DNA from: Ricinus communis
Taxonomy: Eukaryota > Streptophyta > Magnoliopsida > Malpighiales > Euphorbiaceae
Direction: 5' to 3'
NCBI RefSeq assembly: GCF_019578655.1
Contig: NC_063257.1
Span: 15,190,001 to 15,254,000, forward strand
DNA length: 64,000 nucleotides
In this document: one piece after another, positions 12,960 through 24,983 of the stretch
Layout: each line of letters starts with the position of its first letter
How positions within the stretch are numbered: the stretch's first letter is position 1
Notes under the pieces: generated by a model
What the model was told of the DNA's origin: nothing
The model's input: the letters and a program-made list of their open reading frames with translations, nothing else
The model's database searches: none
Program-made: the position numbers and the translations under genes

Positions 12960-13624
12960 CTTTGGGGAGAGAAGGGAATGCATCGAGGCGGCGAGAATAA
13001 CAAGACAACTACATTTTTCTTTTCCTTCCATGAGATGATCCCGATTGCATTGAATGAGTGGATGAAGGCGAGCTGGCCCAAAATGCACTTAGAGCTCTAC
13101 GTAGGATGTAGACTCCATGAAAGAAATCGATGTAGGCCGATGGATTAAAAAAGAAAGTTCTCTCATCGATAGATAGAAATAGGAGATTTCCCTTATTGAT
13201 AGATTCCCTCTCTATCCATTCCTACTCTTTTGATATATCATATGGGATAAGCAGGCTTATCAATCGATTTAAAATAACACATTCATTTCGCCTTAACATA
13301 GCCATCATAATAAGAAGCGGTTGGAAGCACTGAAGCGAATCATTCTTATTCATGAATGATTTGGGAAAGCCAATGAAGATTTGATTCCAACCCGTGGGTA
13401 GTCTTCTTTGTTGCACAATGTGTAAAGGCCGTCCCCACTCAGTCCCAGTATTGAGGGGCCTTTTGTTTTGGAACGGACGACAATCTTTTCTTGATGCCTC
13501 GAATCGAGCTTTATGCGCAGCACTATTTTTTTCTCCCATTGCTAGTAGGTTGATGGGTCGCACACCGGCATACATGTTTTGGCCTTGTGTGTCTATAACT
13601 AAAATAGGTGACCTAACGGCCGCC
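12960..13624 (-). other. nad4 intron 2, 5' part (mitochondrial-like)
   Basis: Sequence directly downstream of nad4 exon 2. It contains a 142-residue frame (13222-13650) that begins in exon 2 (TIGMFS) and then reads into non-nad4 sequence, so the frame is fortuitous. In plant mitochondria nad4 has three group II introns, and the second follows exon 2. Only the first 0.65 kb is present before the gap. Confidence 0.55.
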
Positions 13625-14137
13625 ACCATACTAAACATACCAATAGTCACAGTTCATATGGAGCTCTTGATGGTAAGCAATGATCTTAAAAGTCGACTGT
13701 CTTGAAGTGGTCAAGGAAGTATGTATTATAGCAATCGTGCTTGGAGCATAAATAAAAGTGGAAGAAAGTGTCGCCCAAAGAACATGGTTATTGAAAATCT
13801 TAAAAGCCGTAGGTTCCCAATTTTAAAAGAATTCCTACCAGATGATGGATCACATATGGGTGCCTCACGCGGGCTTGGGTAACCATATATGAACTGGTAC
13901 CATAGGCACTTTGACGGCAAAAGAGGCGAAAGAAGTAATCCATAGAAAGATTTAGGCCGCTCACTAAATTCTGTGGTTAATGATATTTATAAATCGGTGG
14001 TTCCTAGTTGGAGAAGAATTAAAAGAATAGCTAATAGCATAAAAACATATCCAAGTAAAGTATAAAGGAAAAACTGATATGCTGCCTTGATCTTTCTTTG
14101 TCTCGAACCCTACATCCATATAATAATGGTAGAGTAA
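13625..14137 (-). pseudogene. nad4: nad4 exon 2 (NADH dehydrogenase subunit 4), nuclear copy
   Basis: Nad4 is a membrane subunit of the proton-pumping arm of mitochondrial complex I. Minus-strand frames give GSRQRKIKAAYQFFLYTLLG (about 14110-14050), TTEFSER, then a run matching VPVHIWLPEAHVEAPTAG in decayed form (13910-13850), LLRFSI.MF (13820-13790) and TIGMFS at the end. The length of about 510 bases fits the usual exon 2. An in-frame TAG and at least three frame changes break it. The plant mitochondrial exon structure is kept. Confidence 0.85.
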
Positions 14138-15488
14138 GAGGTGGCCCCAAAGCGAAATTGACCGGTAGTGGTTGGTCGAAGCTCCAGTAGGTAGCCCACT
14201 CCCTTCTCAAGGAACCGTATGTGAGACTTTCGCATCATATGGCTCCATCCCGAGCTTCCGTCGTCGACCCTTGTCATTAGACCACTATATATGCATGTAT
14301 TTTCAGCCTGGGACTCTCGAATCTTTTACTTCTCAGGTGGTGGTGTATAATGCAGCTTGCATTGCGGGAGATGCCTGCCCATAGGGCCCAGCCTGCTTCT
14401 CGCCCGAAAGAACCACTCACTAGCTAGCCGGACTAGTGGGGGCCCTATTTGGAGATATACTGAAAACCATGCCTTTTGAACCAGGCCCGTCTTCATTCAA
14501 ATGAAAAAAAAAAGGTTTGTTGGGAAGAAAGATACAGTGCGACCTGTAGAGCACATGTAACGCATAGTTGGGTTGCTCACGTAGCGGATCTCTTTCTATA
14601 GGTAGAGAGAGGGAGATGTGAAATTAATAGCCTTATTGGCCACCCCCAAACTTACGGCCTTTATGCTACTACTACTGTGATGTGAGCGATTTAAATTGGT
14701 TTGATCTTTCCCACCTTTTCCTAGCCGGAACTTGTACACAGCACTTATACGGAGGTGCATGCATAAAGGTTTGGAACTCTTTTCTTATCTAAATGTTAAG
14801 GAGACGAGGACCTACCTATTCTCGAACCTACCTGGCCCAGCTTCTGCGCCCTGCATTTCCTTTGAAGAGGGCCAAAGAAAGGTCTCCACCTCACCAGTCT
14901 TTCTTCAAAATTTGGTGAGCAGGTCGATCCTCCTCCCCTTTTGTTTTAGAAATAAGGTCTCCTCACAAGAGCTGCCCGGCAGCGATAGAGCGGCGCTATT
15001 TTCTTTCATAATAAGACTGGATGATTATCCCTACCCTTGGTAGCTTATGAGTTCGTCCATCACAGTGGTCAGTTTCCTTTGATTTCTCCGCATGGCCAGT
15101 TACAGAATTTGCTTGAGTGTGTCCGGCCCCAGACTTACTTGGCCCGAGGGTTAATTCATGCGAACAAACACAACCCCCACACACACTAGGATCACCTTCA
15201 CATGCCATAGTATCCAGACCCCGTGGGCGGGTCGAGGTCTATAAGTTACCGCAGCTACTCGGAGTACCCTCGAAAGGAAAACGATGTGTACATCAAGTTC
15301 GGTTCTTCTTTCTTGGATTGGGCAGTTTGACCGGTACTGTCTTACATACAAGACTACCCCTCTTCCTGAAAGCTTAGCGGCGACTACTTTATTGTGGATG
15401 GCCTTGTGGGGGTTTACTACCTGAAACCCCTGCCAGGAGAAAGCTTTCCAGTGAATATAAGATGTAGCTACCACAAAAGGATTAGCAG
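14138..15488 (-). other. nad4 intron 1 (group II, mitochondrial-like)
   Basis: About 1.35 kb between exons 1 and 2, close to the usual size of plant nad4 intron 1. No protein frame is credible here; those at 14732-15043 and 15117-15377 are chance frames. Its presence shows that the insert came from DNA, not from spliced RNA. Confidence 0.6.
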
Positions 15489-15930
15489 CTTTCGGAAGAA
15501 CATAAAATAGTAGAGGATCCAGCATGCGGAACACGGTGATCATTAGAAATTCATGAATTAGAGATGTTGTAATATACTCTTTCCTATAACTTCTCATACT
15601 AGACCAACCCACTGAAATGCAAATAGGGATAAAAAATGAGGTCAATATCATGAAGAATAAAGAAATACTGTCTATACCAAAATAAAAATGGATGTTCTCA
15701 TAAGGAAGCCATCGAAGGCTTTCCACAAATTGAGATTTGGCCGTAGAAGGATCAAATTGTATCCGAAGAATAGGGGAATACAAAAAAGTAATGAGAGAGG
15801 CACACAGACTAATCAATCGTATCGGTCGTATTCTTGAATTTGGAATGAAAAGAGGAGTAATGCTTCCTAGCACGGGACAGAGAATAAGACCACTTAAATC
15901 AGAATAGCATTCAAAGAAATGTTCTAACAT
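15489..15930 (-). pseudogene. nad4: nad4 exon 1 (NADH dehydrogenase subunit 4), nuclear copy
   Basis: An unbroken frame (part of 15151-15966) starts at the usual nad4 ATG (15930): MLEHFFECYSDLSGLILCPV, then LFIPNSRIRPIRLI, QFVESLRWLPYENIHFY and LIHEFLMI. It follows mitochondrial Nad4 for about 147 residues, then loses similarity after FYVLPK, roughly 20 bases before the usual exon 1 end at about 461 bases. Several positions show Pro, Ser or Arg where the edited plant protein has Leu or Trp (for example SITPLFIP, YSPILRIQFD), so this is the unedited genomic form. Complex I function is not expected from the nuclear copy. Confidence 0.9.
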
Positions 15931-17443
15931 AGAGTAGAATCGAAGATTGAAGAGATTAGTTGACAATAGTAAAAAAAATGGGCGCCTAATTCCAATACAA
16001 TAAGGGTCTATCAGTGCAAGTCAGCTGAAGAACGTGATTGATGAGTGGGTAGGTGGCTTAGGTCCACCTCTCACCCAGTGGGAAGTAATGAGGCTAGTCT
16101 CCCTCCTGAATGAAGAAGTAGTGGGCCCCTTTCCTTCAACCCTTTATTTAGATTCTTTCTATTTTTGAATTCTTTATCCAATTTCTAAAAAATATCTCTG
16201 GCAAAAAAAGACAATTCGTCGATTTCAATCCCTTGCCTTTTTTTTCAGATAGCTTTCTTATGCCTATTTAGCTAGCTTTCTTACGCCTATTCAGCTAGTG
16301 GGGCATTGGTCATAACCGAAATTCGTCAAAGAAAGAAAAAAGAAAGAAGAAGAAGAAAGGTAAGTTTTGTCTTTCTCAAAATAAGAGAACAAAGAAACCA
16401 CTCAAAAATGAAAGTTAGATAAAGAAGATTCAGTAAGAACTAGCACTAGACTTCTTCCCCCCTTTTTCCTCTCTCTTTTTTTTGTGCTTCCACCTGGCCT
16501 TTTCATTCTGTTTAATTTTATAAAGAGACCCGAGGAAAAATGTGTTTAATAATTTATATAGATTTTAGGAGGAGGCGAAAAACCCGGCATCTGAAAAAAA
16601 TCCGGGATAATGACTTTCAAAGAGCAGTAAGGACGTGGAGGGGGAGGCTCTCGAAACCAAATGAGACTAGAAAGAACATGGGAATTAGCACCATTCCTAT
16701 GAGTGCTTTTGCCTCGAAGAGCCAACAAAGGGGTAGCCCTCTCTCTCTATCTTGGTCTTGGTTTAGCATAACCATATATCGATCTGGAGAAAATTGGGAT
16801 TGGTTGTAGTGTGGATTAAGGAGCTGCTCCTCCATGCTGTGGCTGTGGAGGTGGGGGCTGCCACCTCCCTTGGTTTTTTAGGGAAGTATCCCCATTTGTT
16901 TTGACGAGCCTACTGAATCTTTAAAAATGGGTTCTTGGGGAAGCGTGGTAGGGGAGGATAGGGGCTATAGCCACCTGATAGAGGCAGAAGCTAGGCCACT
17001 GGAGCTGTTTAGTTGAGTGGGTCGATTGAAAGAGGAGGGGAGAAAACTCAAATGCCAGTGCAAAAATAGAAAGAGTTGTGCCATTCAAAGCTGAATTCTT
17101 TTAAGATCCTTTGCTCGATTTTGCATGCTCTGCTCCTAAAATGCATAGAGACTCGTGAGGGCAGATCCAGGTTGGTTGGTTCAAAAAGTAATGATGGGAG
17201 AGGCAGGCTAAGTTAAATATAATAATATATTGGTGCTACTATAGAATCTTATGAATCGGGTGTGGCACACTTTCTATATCTCCTTTGTCTATAAGGTGAA
17301 CAACTTAACTACGACCTGGCGTGTTCGTCCCTTGCGGTGGTGCATTGACCTTCTGGTAAGAGTCAGAGGTATGACCCTTCGATTAGAATGCCCCATATCT
17401 CGTAACACGTTCCATGTGGAATTTCCTTTTATAAAGTCCGTAT
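15931..17443 (-). other. Mitochondrial-like 5' flank of nad4
   Basis: 1.5 kb upstream of nad4 exon 1. A purine-rich run (16320-16360) and short frames at 16540-16835 on both strands are present, but I recognise no mitochondrial gene or tRNA here. Assignment rests on continuity with nad4 and on base composition unlike the flanking retroelements. Confidence 0.5.
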
Positions 17444-17448
17444 AACTT
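17444..17448. repeat. Target-site duplication aactt (left)
   Basis: aactt directly before the LTR start; the same five bases follow the right LTR at 24984-24988. Five-base duplications are standard for LTR retrotransposon integration. Confidence 0.9.
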
Positions 17449-18875
17449 TGATGGGCTATTTATACAACCTATACCTAAGGCAGTGAACCTACAGAGTGCG
17501 ACTAGCCTTTAGTGAGTATCAGGTCGTATCCTGAGATCGGGTGAACCTAGAGTTACTACTGTTTGCTATGTTATCTAGTCTGAAATAGTGTGTGAAAGTT
17601 CTAACATTACCAGCTAATGGTTATGAGTGCAAATAAGTAAATGAAGGACAACGAACAGTCAAAGAAAACAATTGCAAAGGGAGAAACAAACCCAAAAGGG
17701 GGCCTAAGTGATGGAATTCTAAAAATAGATTTTATGGATTGCCGATCTTGCTTACCGTGCCTAAATCCCTGAATTGAACTGGTTCCTCTCTCGAGCTTCA
17801 CAAGGTTCCTAAACTGCACTAACTAATGGAATATCTTCCTATCGGATTACTACAGATTAGCATTAAGCATGATTTAAAAACTATTAAGAGTTATTAATTC
17901 TTAATCCGGCGAGTAAATCAACCTTATCTCTAAGTCTTAATTACCAGTTCTTACTATTCAATGTCCAGTTGTAACAAGCATTTCTCAATGTCAAGAAACA
18001 ACCCACAAACAATTAATTCAACGTCTCAAATTAACTGAATCAAACTTTTATTACTAAATAGCAAGAAGATTGCAAGAATGACAATTACAAATCTAACAAT
18101 TAAGCATAATCCATCAACAAAGGTGAACCCCAATGAGTTCAAAAGATCTAGCTACTCATGTTCATGGTCAAAGCAATTAAGGAACAAAATAAGGAAAAGA
18201 AAATTAAAGGCATGTACACCCTTCTCTTTCAAGTTGAATGAGAAACCCTAAATTTGCAAATTTGAAATCTCATACCCTAGTTGCCTCTTGAATGCTCCCA
18301 AAGTTTATCTTGATCTTCAATTCGATGTTGGAACAAGTAAAATCTCTCCTTCAATTGATGAATTGTTTCTCTCAATGTCTACAATTGAGGTATAGGAAAC
18401 AATTGATTAAGTGTGTGTCTTGGAATTGAGTCAAAATTTCGTGTCCTTTCCAAAAGAACTCAAAATTGCCTATATAGTTGATTCAACATGGCGGGTCAGG
18501 CGGTCTTTGAATCATGGAGTCTATTGTACGACTCCTTCCAAGCCGTGCCCAATGCTGGTCTTTGAGCCACCACCAGTAGTCTTTGGAGGTCGTGGTAGCC
18601 CGAAAGCCATCTTGAAATGGCACAATTGGGGATAGCTTCTTGGCAATTCAGCATGGCGGAGTCAGGGCCGTGCTCGACCCTCGGTGCTAGTCCTCGCCCA
18701 ATTTGATGGATTTTGGTGGTAATCACACGTATTTTTCTCGATTATTGATGGTGTCCTTGAACATGACTGGGCAGAAAGGAAACAAAAGACAGGCGATTCT
18801 AGCATAAAACGGGATAATCATGCATAAAAATGTAAACAATCGGGCATGAAAACATGTGTAGTATGATGCTTATCA
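17449..18875 (-). repeat. 3' LTR of the 17449 element
   Basis: Begins tgatgggcta, ends gatgcttatca, 1427 bp. Matches 23530-24983 throughout. A minus-strand TATA box (tatata, 18471-18476) lies mid-LTR, so U3 is the right part and R/U5 the left. Confidence 0.93.
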
Positions 18876-20830
18876 AATTACCCCATACTTAAACTTTTGC
18901 TTGTCCTTAAGCAATCAATAACTCACTCCTCAAACAAATACCAAATAAGTTAATCAAATGCATTGCAGGAGGTTAGCTCAAAACAAATTTCAAAACTCCG
19001 TAATGATTTTCCCCAAAATCCCCAAATGACTAAATCCTTAAGAGAGAGAACAAACTTAATAAAGTTGCTAAAGTTAAAATGATAAACCATCTAAATTGAG
19101 AAATTGAGAACCATGCCTCATAAGATGTCACTCAAAACACACAAGTGTATATAGGTGAAAGAAGATCGCCAAGCTCTCAATGCAAAAATACAGAAAAAGT
19201 GCTTACCATAGGCTTGCTTATAGATCCAATCTCCACTACTACGAAATAATCAATAATCATGATCAAAGGGTCTTGAGCCAGGTTGTAATGGGGTTAAGGT
19301 AGGGTACGGATAAATATGGAAAGTAGGCTACAAGTTGTTGGAAATTAAGCAGGTAATGCAAGAAAGTAACGAAGGATCAAGTGTTGTACCAAAATGAATA
19401 CTAAGTTGCTCTAAAAATAAGATAATGCTCGAAATGAACTAAATTAATACTTTTTTTTTCCAATTTATATACTATGTATATATATTACAATAGCTTATGT
19501 AGGGGTTGTTGATTATTGACACATACAATAAGACTGAATATCCATTTTTTTTTAATTGAAAGGAGCATCTATGAAAAATCTAGCAACTTAGTGAAATATA
19601 TGAATGCAGATTGATCCAAAATAAAATACAGCATAAACTTATATAATTTCCAGCAACAATGGTAGAAAGAATGGTAAAATGAATAGAAGTGATAAAATGA
19701 GTCACTGTTATTATTATCACGAAAGGAAAGGCTAAGGCTCAAAATTGGTTCACTAAGGGAAAAACAGGGTTAGGCTTTTGGCCAAATTGTGTAAATCCTA
19801 AGTGCCCAAATCATCTCACGATTATCGACAATTCATGTAATCTCAAAAAACATTGTAAAGCAAGTTCTAGAAACAGAGATTCTGTACAATGCTCACTAAT
19901 GAAACAAAAGGGAGCATAAAAATAGTGATGCACAAATTGGCTCAAAATCTCACAATTTGAGTGGGTTAAAATTGCATGAATTCTCAAACCAAAGTTTAAA
20001 CAGTCAATCACAATAATAAGCAGCAATATTAACAGTGTTCTATATCTAAGATAAAGTAAAATGAAAGGATTAAGGAAAAACACCAGTTTTACCTGGCTTG
20101 ATTGAAACTAAGAGATTCGTTCATTGCCTTCTTCCCACAAAGATTCGATACAAGCAATAAGGGTCCATTCAAAAGAAAGAAAATCATTAACTACTCAATT
20201 AAAACAAAACTCAAGATAAGGACAGTAATAATGAATGGACTCAATCAATAAGGGAAATTAAAACAAGATAAAAACAGAAAAGACAAAATTGGTACACCTG
20301 ATCTCGGTACCCACCCACTATGAAAACAACATCCTCAATGTGAACAAGGTAGGCACTCCAAAATAAAAGGAATAAAATACATAAAATGAAACTAATTATG
20401 GGAGTCCATAAAAGAAATTGGAAAACTAAGAGAAAAACAAGACGACAAAAAGAGATAAAAACTAGAAAGTCTACTAGATACTGCCCTTGATGTGTACTTT
20501 AATGCTTCAAAATATGTTAGTCCTCAAAATTACGTACGAGCATCAAGTAGGCTAACTCCTGCAAAACTCAAGAATAAACACATCCCAAGCAACATCTAGT
20601 AAAAGAATCAATAAGATAGCATGTCCTCAAAATCAAACTCACTAAAAACAGACTGAAATATCTAACTACAAATAACTACATAAAATAAAATAAAAAAAAT
20701 GTCCAAAGATTCAGAAGGCAAAAATAGATTCGGGAATGCCTCCCGAAGGCTCTTCTTTTTGTTCGAGTCGTCTAGCTGGACTCTGTATCAGCAATCCTGC
20801 ATCGCGGGCAAATTAAAAAGGTAGGCTCAA
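18876..20830 (-). other. 3' noncoding region of the 17449 element
   Basis: Starts with a weak polypurine tract (plus strand aattacccc). No coding frame; the 90-residue frame at 19811-20083 is chance. The block 19750-19980 matches 8390-8640 and, inverted, 37130-37390. The cttcttttt-cgagtc motif near 20745-20770 matches 9310-9330. Family-conserved noncoding DNA. Confidence 0.65.
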
Positions 20831-20834
20831 TGTA

Positions 20835-21255
20835 AGTTGGGGCTCCACAGCTAGAGCTAAAATAGACGTATTTGAGGGGAAGTTAGAACTTAATGGAGAG
20901 GATGACTGTGTCACTTTTAGTTTACCCCCATTTGATAGTTCTTCCACCGACCATGTTCATGCCATTTGTAGTATTGATGGAATTGATCTTGCATGTAATA
21001 CACAACCACAAGATGTACAAATGGATGATGCTATACATGTTTCTTCCCTTATTAGTATGTGTTATTCATCTGAAAAAAACAACTTGTATCAATATGAGAC
21101 TTTGTGCTATGATAAACCCGAGAAGGGTAGTTGCAAGTTTTTTTTTGACAGGTCACTTAGCCAGAATTCGGAGTGGATGAATGGACATCCCAAATCGGTC
21201 TAGAGAGCGCCTCCTTGGTCATCTACCGCACACATCAGACCTTCTCATTTCACTT
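20835..21255 (+). pseudogene. Inverted protease C-terminal segment
   Basis: The plus strand is open from about 20856 to 21203 and reads ARAKIDVFEGKLELNGEDD, then SLPPFDSSSTDHVHAI and so on. This resembles the part that normally follows LGRPFLAT in the gypsy protease (compare AIIDVCDGKLQLRVGDE at about 33951-34000). In this element the first half of the protease is on the minus strand just to the right (21254-21517) and stops right after LILGR. The second half is therefore present but flipped. Confidence 0.7.
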
Positions 21256-21720
21256 ATATGCCTCGTCTCCCCAAAATTAATGGTACACCATGCTCATTGT
21301 CCATATCCAAAACCATAAAGTCCACAGGAAATATGAACTTATCTACCTTAACTAGCACATTTTCCACAATTCCCCTAAGAAGCTTAACATAACAGTCAGC
21401 TAATTGAATGCACATCCTAGTGGATTCTGCCTCCCCCAAACCTAGCTTATTGAACAAACTAGTGGGCATGACATTTATGCTAGCCCCCAAATCAGCTAAT
21501 GCATCATTAACGCACAAATTACCTAAAGTCGCGGGGAATAGTGAAACTCACGGATCGTGGCGTTCTCGGCAACTTGCTGCGAAACAACTGCTTGGCTCCT
21601 CGTTAAAATTTGAACATGGCGACCTCCTCCAACTTCCTTTTCCGCTAAGTATGTCCTTTAAGAACTTAGCATACTTGACATCTGCTCCAATGCATCAATA
21701 AAAGGCAAGTTAATATGCGA
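21254..21720 (-). pseudogene. Ty3/gypsy aspartic protease, N-terminal half
   Basis: The frame 21254-21517 reads NDALADLGASINVMPTSLF, then ESTRMCIQLADCYVK, a decayed GIVENVLVKVDKF and VPLILGR, where it runs into the inversion breakpoint. The catalytic triplet is DLG. Further upstream pieces on the minus strand (21520-21720) are frameshifted. It would have cleaved the Gag polyprotein; this copy is broken. Confidence 0.85.
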
Positions 21721-21749
21721 TTGTCTAAAAATATCTAAAAACTTACTGA

Positions 21750-23420
21750 CGCTCTTTCGCCTCTACTTGTTTAGCTCTAGCAGGATAAGGAATCTTAGGT
21801 TGATATTCCCATCTGGAATTGATTTCACCTTTTGTCCCTCGGGTTCCCTATCCTTACCGCTCGCCTCCTTTGCACATCAATAGTGGTGTCATCAAAAACA
21901 GGCTTAGAAGGGCTGAAACTAACTTACTGAATGCAAAGTGATGGCGTTCACGTGCTCCCTCGGGTTAGACTCGGTGGTGCTCGGGGGCGCTCCTTGCGCC
22001 TCTCGGACAACATCTTAGAGATTTGTGTCTGGGTCTCCAAGTTCGAATTGAGGCCTGCTTGGTTCCTAAGTGCACTATCAGTTTGTTGGAATCTCATCTC
22101 TGTAGACGTCACAAACTTCATCATAAGCTCCTCTAAATTTGACTTCTTTTCTAGTAGAGGAGGGCTTGTGGAGCCGGTGAATGTTCTTTGCGGTTGTTGA
22201 TGAAGTCTCCGAAAATAGGTGGACCACAGGCATTATTGTTCCTCCAATGAGAGTTGGGATGATTCGCCACCCAGGGTTGTATGTATTCTTTGTGAAGGAT
22301 CGTTCTGCTTGCCTTGGGGCATTCCCCATATAGTCAACCCGCTCAACATCGGAAGACATAGCATAATTAGATGGAAAGTAGTAGAGGATGAAGCAAACAT
22401 ACCTCCATGATGCGATTCGCAATGTAATGCGGGCCACTATAAAACTTCATGACCAGCGTTATTTGCATGGCTGAGCATATGGAGTTGGTCAATCTTCTTG
22501 GCTGAAGCTCCACAGTACGCCATGCTGCTGTAAGAGTCACTTGGTTGACCACTCCCTGTCTTCCTGGTCGGCTCTAGAGGATTGCCAACGATAGTTGTTC
22601 ATGGCCATTTCCTCTATCGGGGTTCGAACTGTTCGGGTGTCCTATTGTTTAGCGCCCCTGCTGCGGCATCCACCATCGCCTCGTTGCAAGGTTCAACTCG
22701 TTGTAGAAGTGCGAACTGCATCCCTGCGGCAATCCGTGATGTGGGAAGCATCTCAAAAGATCTTTAAACCTCTCCCATGCATCGACATGCTTTCATCATC
22801 AAACCGCACAAAGAAGATATGTCATTTCTAAGTTTAGCGGTTTTAGCGGGAGGAAAATACTTATATAAAATTTTTTTCAATAGCGCCCTCGGGGTAGTAA
22901 TCGTTCTTGTGGAAGGATTGCAACCATCTCTTAGCTCTGTCCCTCAAGGAAAATGGAAACAATCTCGGTAGAATGGCGTCATCCAGTTGTTCCGTTTATC
23001 TTGAATGTGTCATAAATCTCTAAAAATTAGAGATATGTGCAATGGGATCCTCACCGGGCAATCCTCCAAGCGCACGCTCCATTTGGATCATCCGGATCAC
23101 GTTGGCTTTTATTTCAAAATTGTTGGCCGCTACAGTGGTCCGACTATACTAGTTTTCTTCCCATCCAAAGATGGTCGGTCAAACTCGTACATCGTCCTCG
23201 ATCCTCGTCGGCCGGGGTTGAGGTTCTCCATCAGCGTCGAGTTCCTTGAGCTGTAACTCGATCCTCCTCCTCAGCGCGCAAACGTCGTCTCAATAATCGA
23301 GAGAGGCGCACTGGGTCGGATAAAGGTGCTATGGGATCGGGGTTAGAGCTCCGGTCATATACTACAGAAGCCAGGCAACAAACCACCAATCAATCAAAAT
23401 AATATAACAATAAATAATAA
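21750..23420 (-). pseudogene. Ty3/gypsy gag, decayed (Athila-like)
   Basis: Short minus-strand frames include 22078-22437, which carries NTYNPGWRIIPT, the landmark NPGWRNHPN motif of Athila-like Gag. Others cover the capsid region (22850-23300). Several stops and shifts are present. Order and spacing match the gag at 10640-11960 and 31977-33237. Confidence 0.75.
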
Positions 23421-23505
23421 TAAATAAAAAAATAAAGAATAAATGAATAAACAAATAATGACTAAATTAACACAAAAAAAATTCACTCTAGTTCACCGTT
23501 ATTGT

Positions 23506-23523
23506 TCCCCGGCAATGGCGCCA
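23506..23523 (-). other. Primer-binding site, tRNA-Asp type
   Basis: Element-strand TGGCGCCATTGCCGGGGA, 18 bases, six bases downstream of the LTR end. It matches the 3'-end complement of plant tRNA-Asp used by Athila elements, with one change. Confidence 0.85.
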
Positions 23524-23529
23524 AAAACT

Positions 23530-24983
23530 TGATGGGCTATTTATGCAACCTACACCTAAGGCGTTGAACTCTGGGTACGACCTAGCTAGTAGTATCAAGG
23601 TCGTATCCCTGGAGATCGGGTGAACCTAGAGTTACTACTGTTTGCTATGTTATCTAGTTTGAAATAGTGTGTGAAAGTTCTAACTTTACCAGCTAATGGT
23701 TATGAGTGCAAATAAGTAAATGAAGGACAACGAACAGTCAAAGAAAACAATTGCAAAGAGAGAAACAAACCCCAAAGGGGGCCTAAGTGATGGAATTCTA
23801 AAAATGGATTTTATGGATTGCTGATCTTGCTTGCCCGTGCCTAAATCCTAAATTGAACCCGGTTCCTCTCTCGAGCTTACCGAGTTCCTAAACCTGCACT
23901 AACCTAATGGAATCTCTTCCTATCGGATTACTACAGATTAGCATTAAGCATGATTTAAAAACTATTAAGAGTTATTAATTCTTAATCCGGCGAGTAAATC
24001 AACCTTATCTCTAAGTGTTAATTACCAGTTCTTACTATTCAATGTCCAGTTGTAACAAGCATTTCTCAATGTCAAGAAACAACCCACAAATAATTAATTC
24101 AACGTCTCAAATTAACTGAATCAAACTTTTATTACTAAATAGCAAGAAGATTGCAAGAATGACAATTACAAATCTAACAATTAAGCATAATCCATCAACA
24201 AAGGTGAACCCCAATGGGTTCAAAAGATCTAGCTACTCATGTTCATGGTCAAAGCAATTAAGGAACAAAATAAGAAAAAGAAAATTAAAGGCATGTACAC
24301 CCTTCTCTTTCAAGTTGAATGAGAAACCCTAAATTTGCAAATTCGAAATCTCAAACCCTAGTTGCCTCCTGAATGCTCCCAAAGTTTGTCTTGATCTTCA
24401 ATTCGATGTTGGAACAAGTAAAATCCCTCCTTCAATTGATGAATTGTTTCTCTCAAGGTCTACAATTGAGGTATAGGAAACAATTGATTTTGTGTCTTGG
24501 AATTGAGTCAAAATTTCGTGTCCTTTCCAAAAAAACTCAAAATTGCCTATATAGTTAATTCAGTATGGTAGGGTCGGGCTATGATGATTGACATTTGGAG
24601 TCGAGAGCGGAATCTGTGGAATCTATTGTCTTGACTCCTTCCAAGCCGATACCTAGCCGGTCTTGAGCCACCAGGCCGTCTTTGGTGGTCGTGGTGGCCG
24701 GAAGCCTTCTTGAAATGGCACAATGGGGATAAGCTTCTTGGCAATTCAACCGCAGTAGGAGTCCGATGCCGTGCTCAACCCTCGGGGTGCTAGTCCTCGC
24801 CCAATTTGATGGATTTTGGTTCGTAATCACACGTGTTTCCCTCGATTATTGATGGTGTCCTTCGAAAATGATCTGAAATGAGAAAGGAAATAAAAGACAG
24901 GCGATTCTAGCATAAAACAGGATAATCATGCATAAAAATGTAAACAATCGGGCATGAAAACATGTGTAGTATGATGCTTATCA
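23530..24983 (-). repeat. 5' LTR of the 17449 element
   Basis: Begins tgatgggcta, ends gatgcttatca, 1454 bp; followed by the aactt duplication at 24984-24988. Minus-strand TATA box at 24548-24553, which should drive transcription of this element. Confidence 0.93.

Larger units (their letters stand above)
12960..17448 (-). other. Nuclear copy of mitochondrial DNA (NUMT), left part, with nad4
   Basis: This stretch differs from the retrotransposons around it: more GC, no retroelement motifs, and two exons of mitochondrial nad4 in the correct order with intron-sized spacing. From right to left: 5' flank, exon 1, intron 1, exon 2, start of intron 2. It resumes after the gypsy element at 24989, since that element is bounded by the same 5 bases (aactt) on both sides. 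Coding exons carry stops and shifts, as expected for a non-functional nuclear copy. Confidence 0.8.
17449..24983 (-). mobile_element. Complete-ended gypsy element inserted into the NUMT (gag-pro only)
   Basis: Bounded by TG...CA LTRs (17449-18875 and 23530-24983), a primer site (23506-23523) and a perfect 5-bp duplication. The element reads on the minus strand. The internal region (18876-23529, 4.65 kb) has decayed gag and protease, then about 1.9 kb of noncoding DNA; no RT, RNase H or integrase is visible. A segment of about 420 bp in the protease is inverted (20835-21255). The LTRs are close to identical over long blocks, with small indels accounting for the 27-bp length difference. Confidence 0.93.

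Noticed and set aside
12375..13148. Long open frames on both strands across 12375-13148
   Set aside because: They consist almost entirely of N translated as unknown residues.
15151..15488. Extension of the nad4 exon 1 frame to 271 residues
   Set aside because: Similarity to Nad4 stops near 15489; the remainder is intron 1 DNA that happens to be open.
16540..16835. Possible mitochondrial gene in overlapping frames on both strands
   Set aside because: No match to any mitochondrial protein I know; left as flank.
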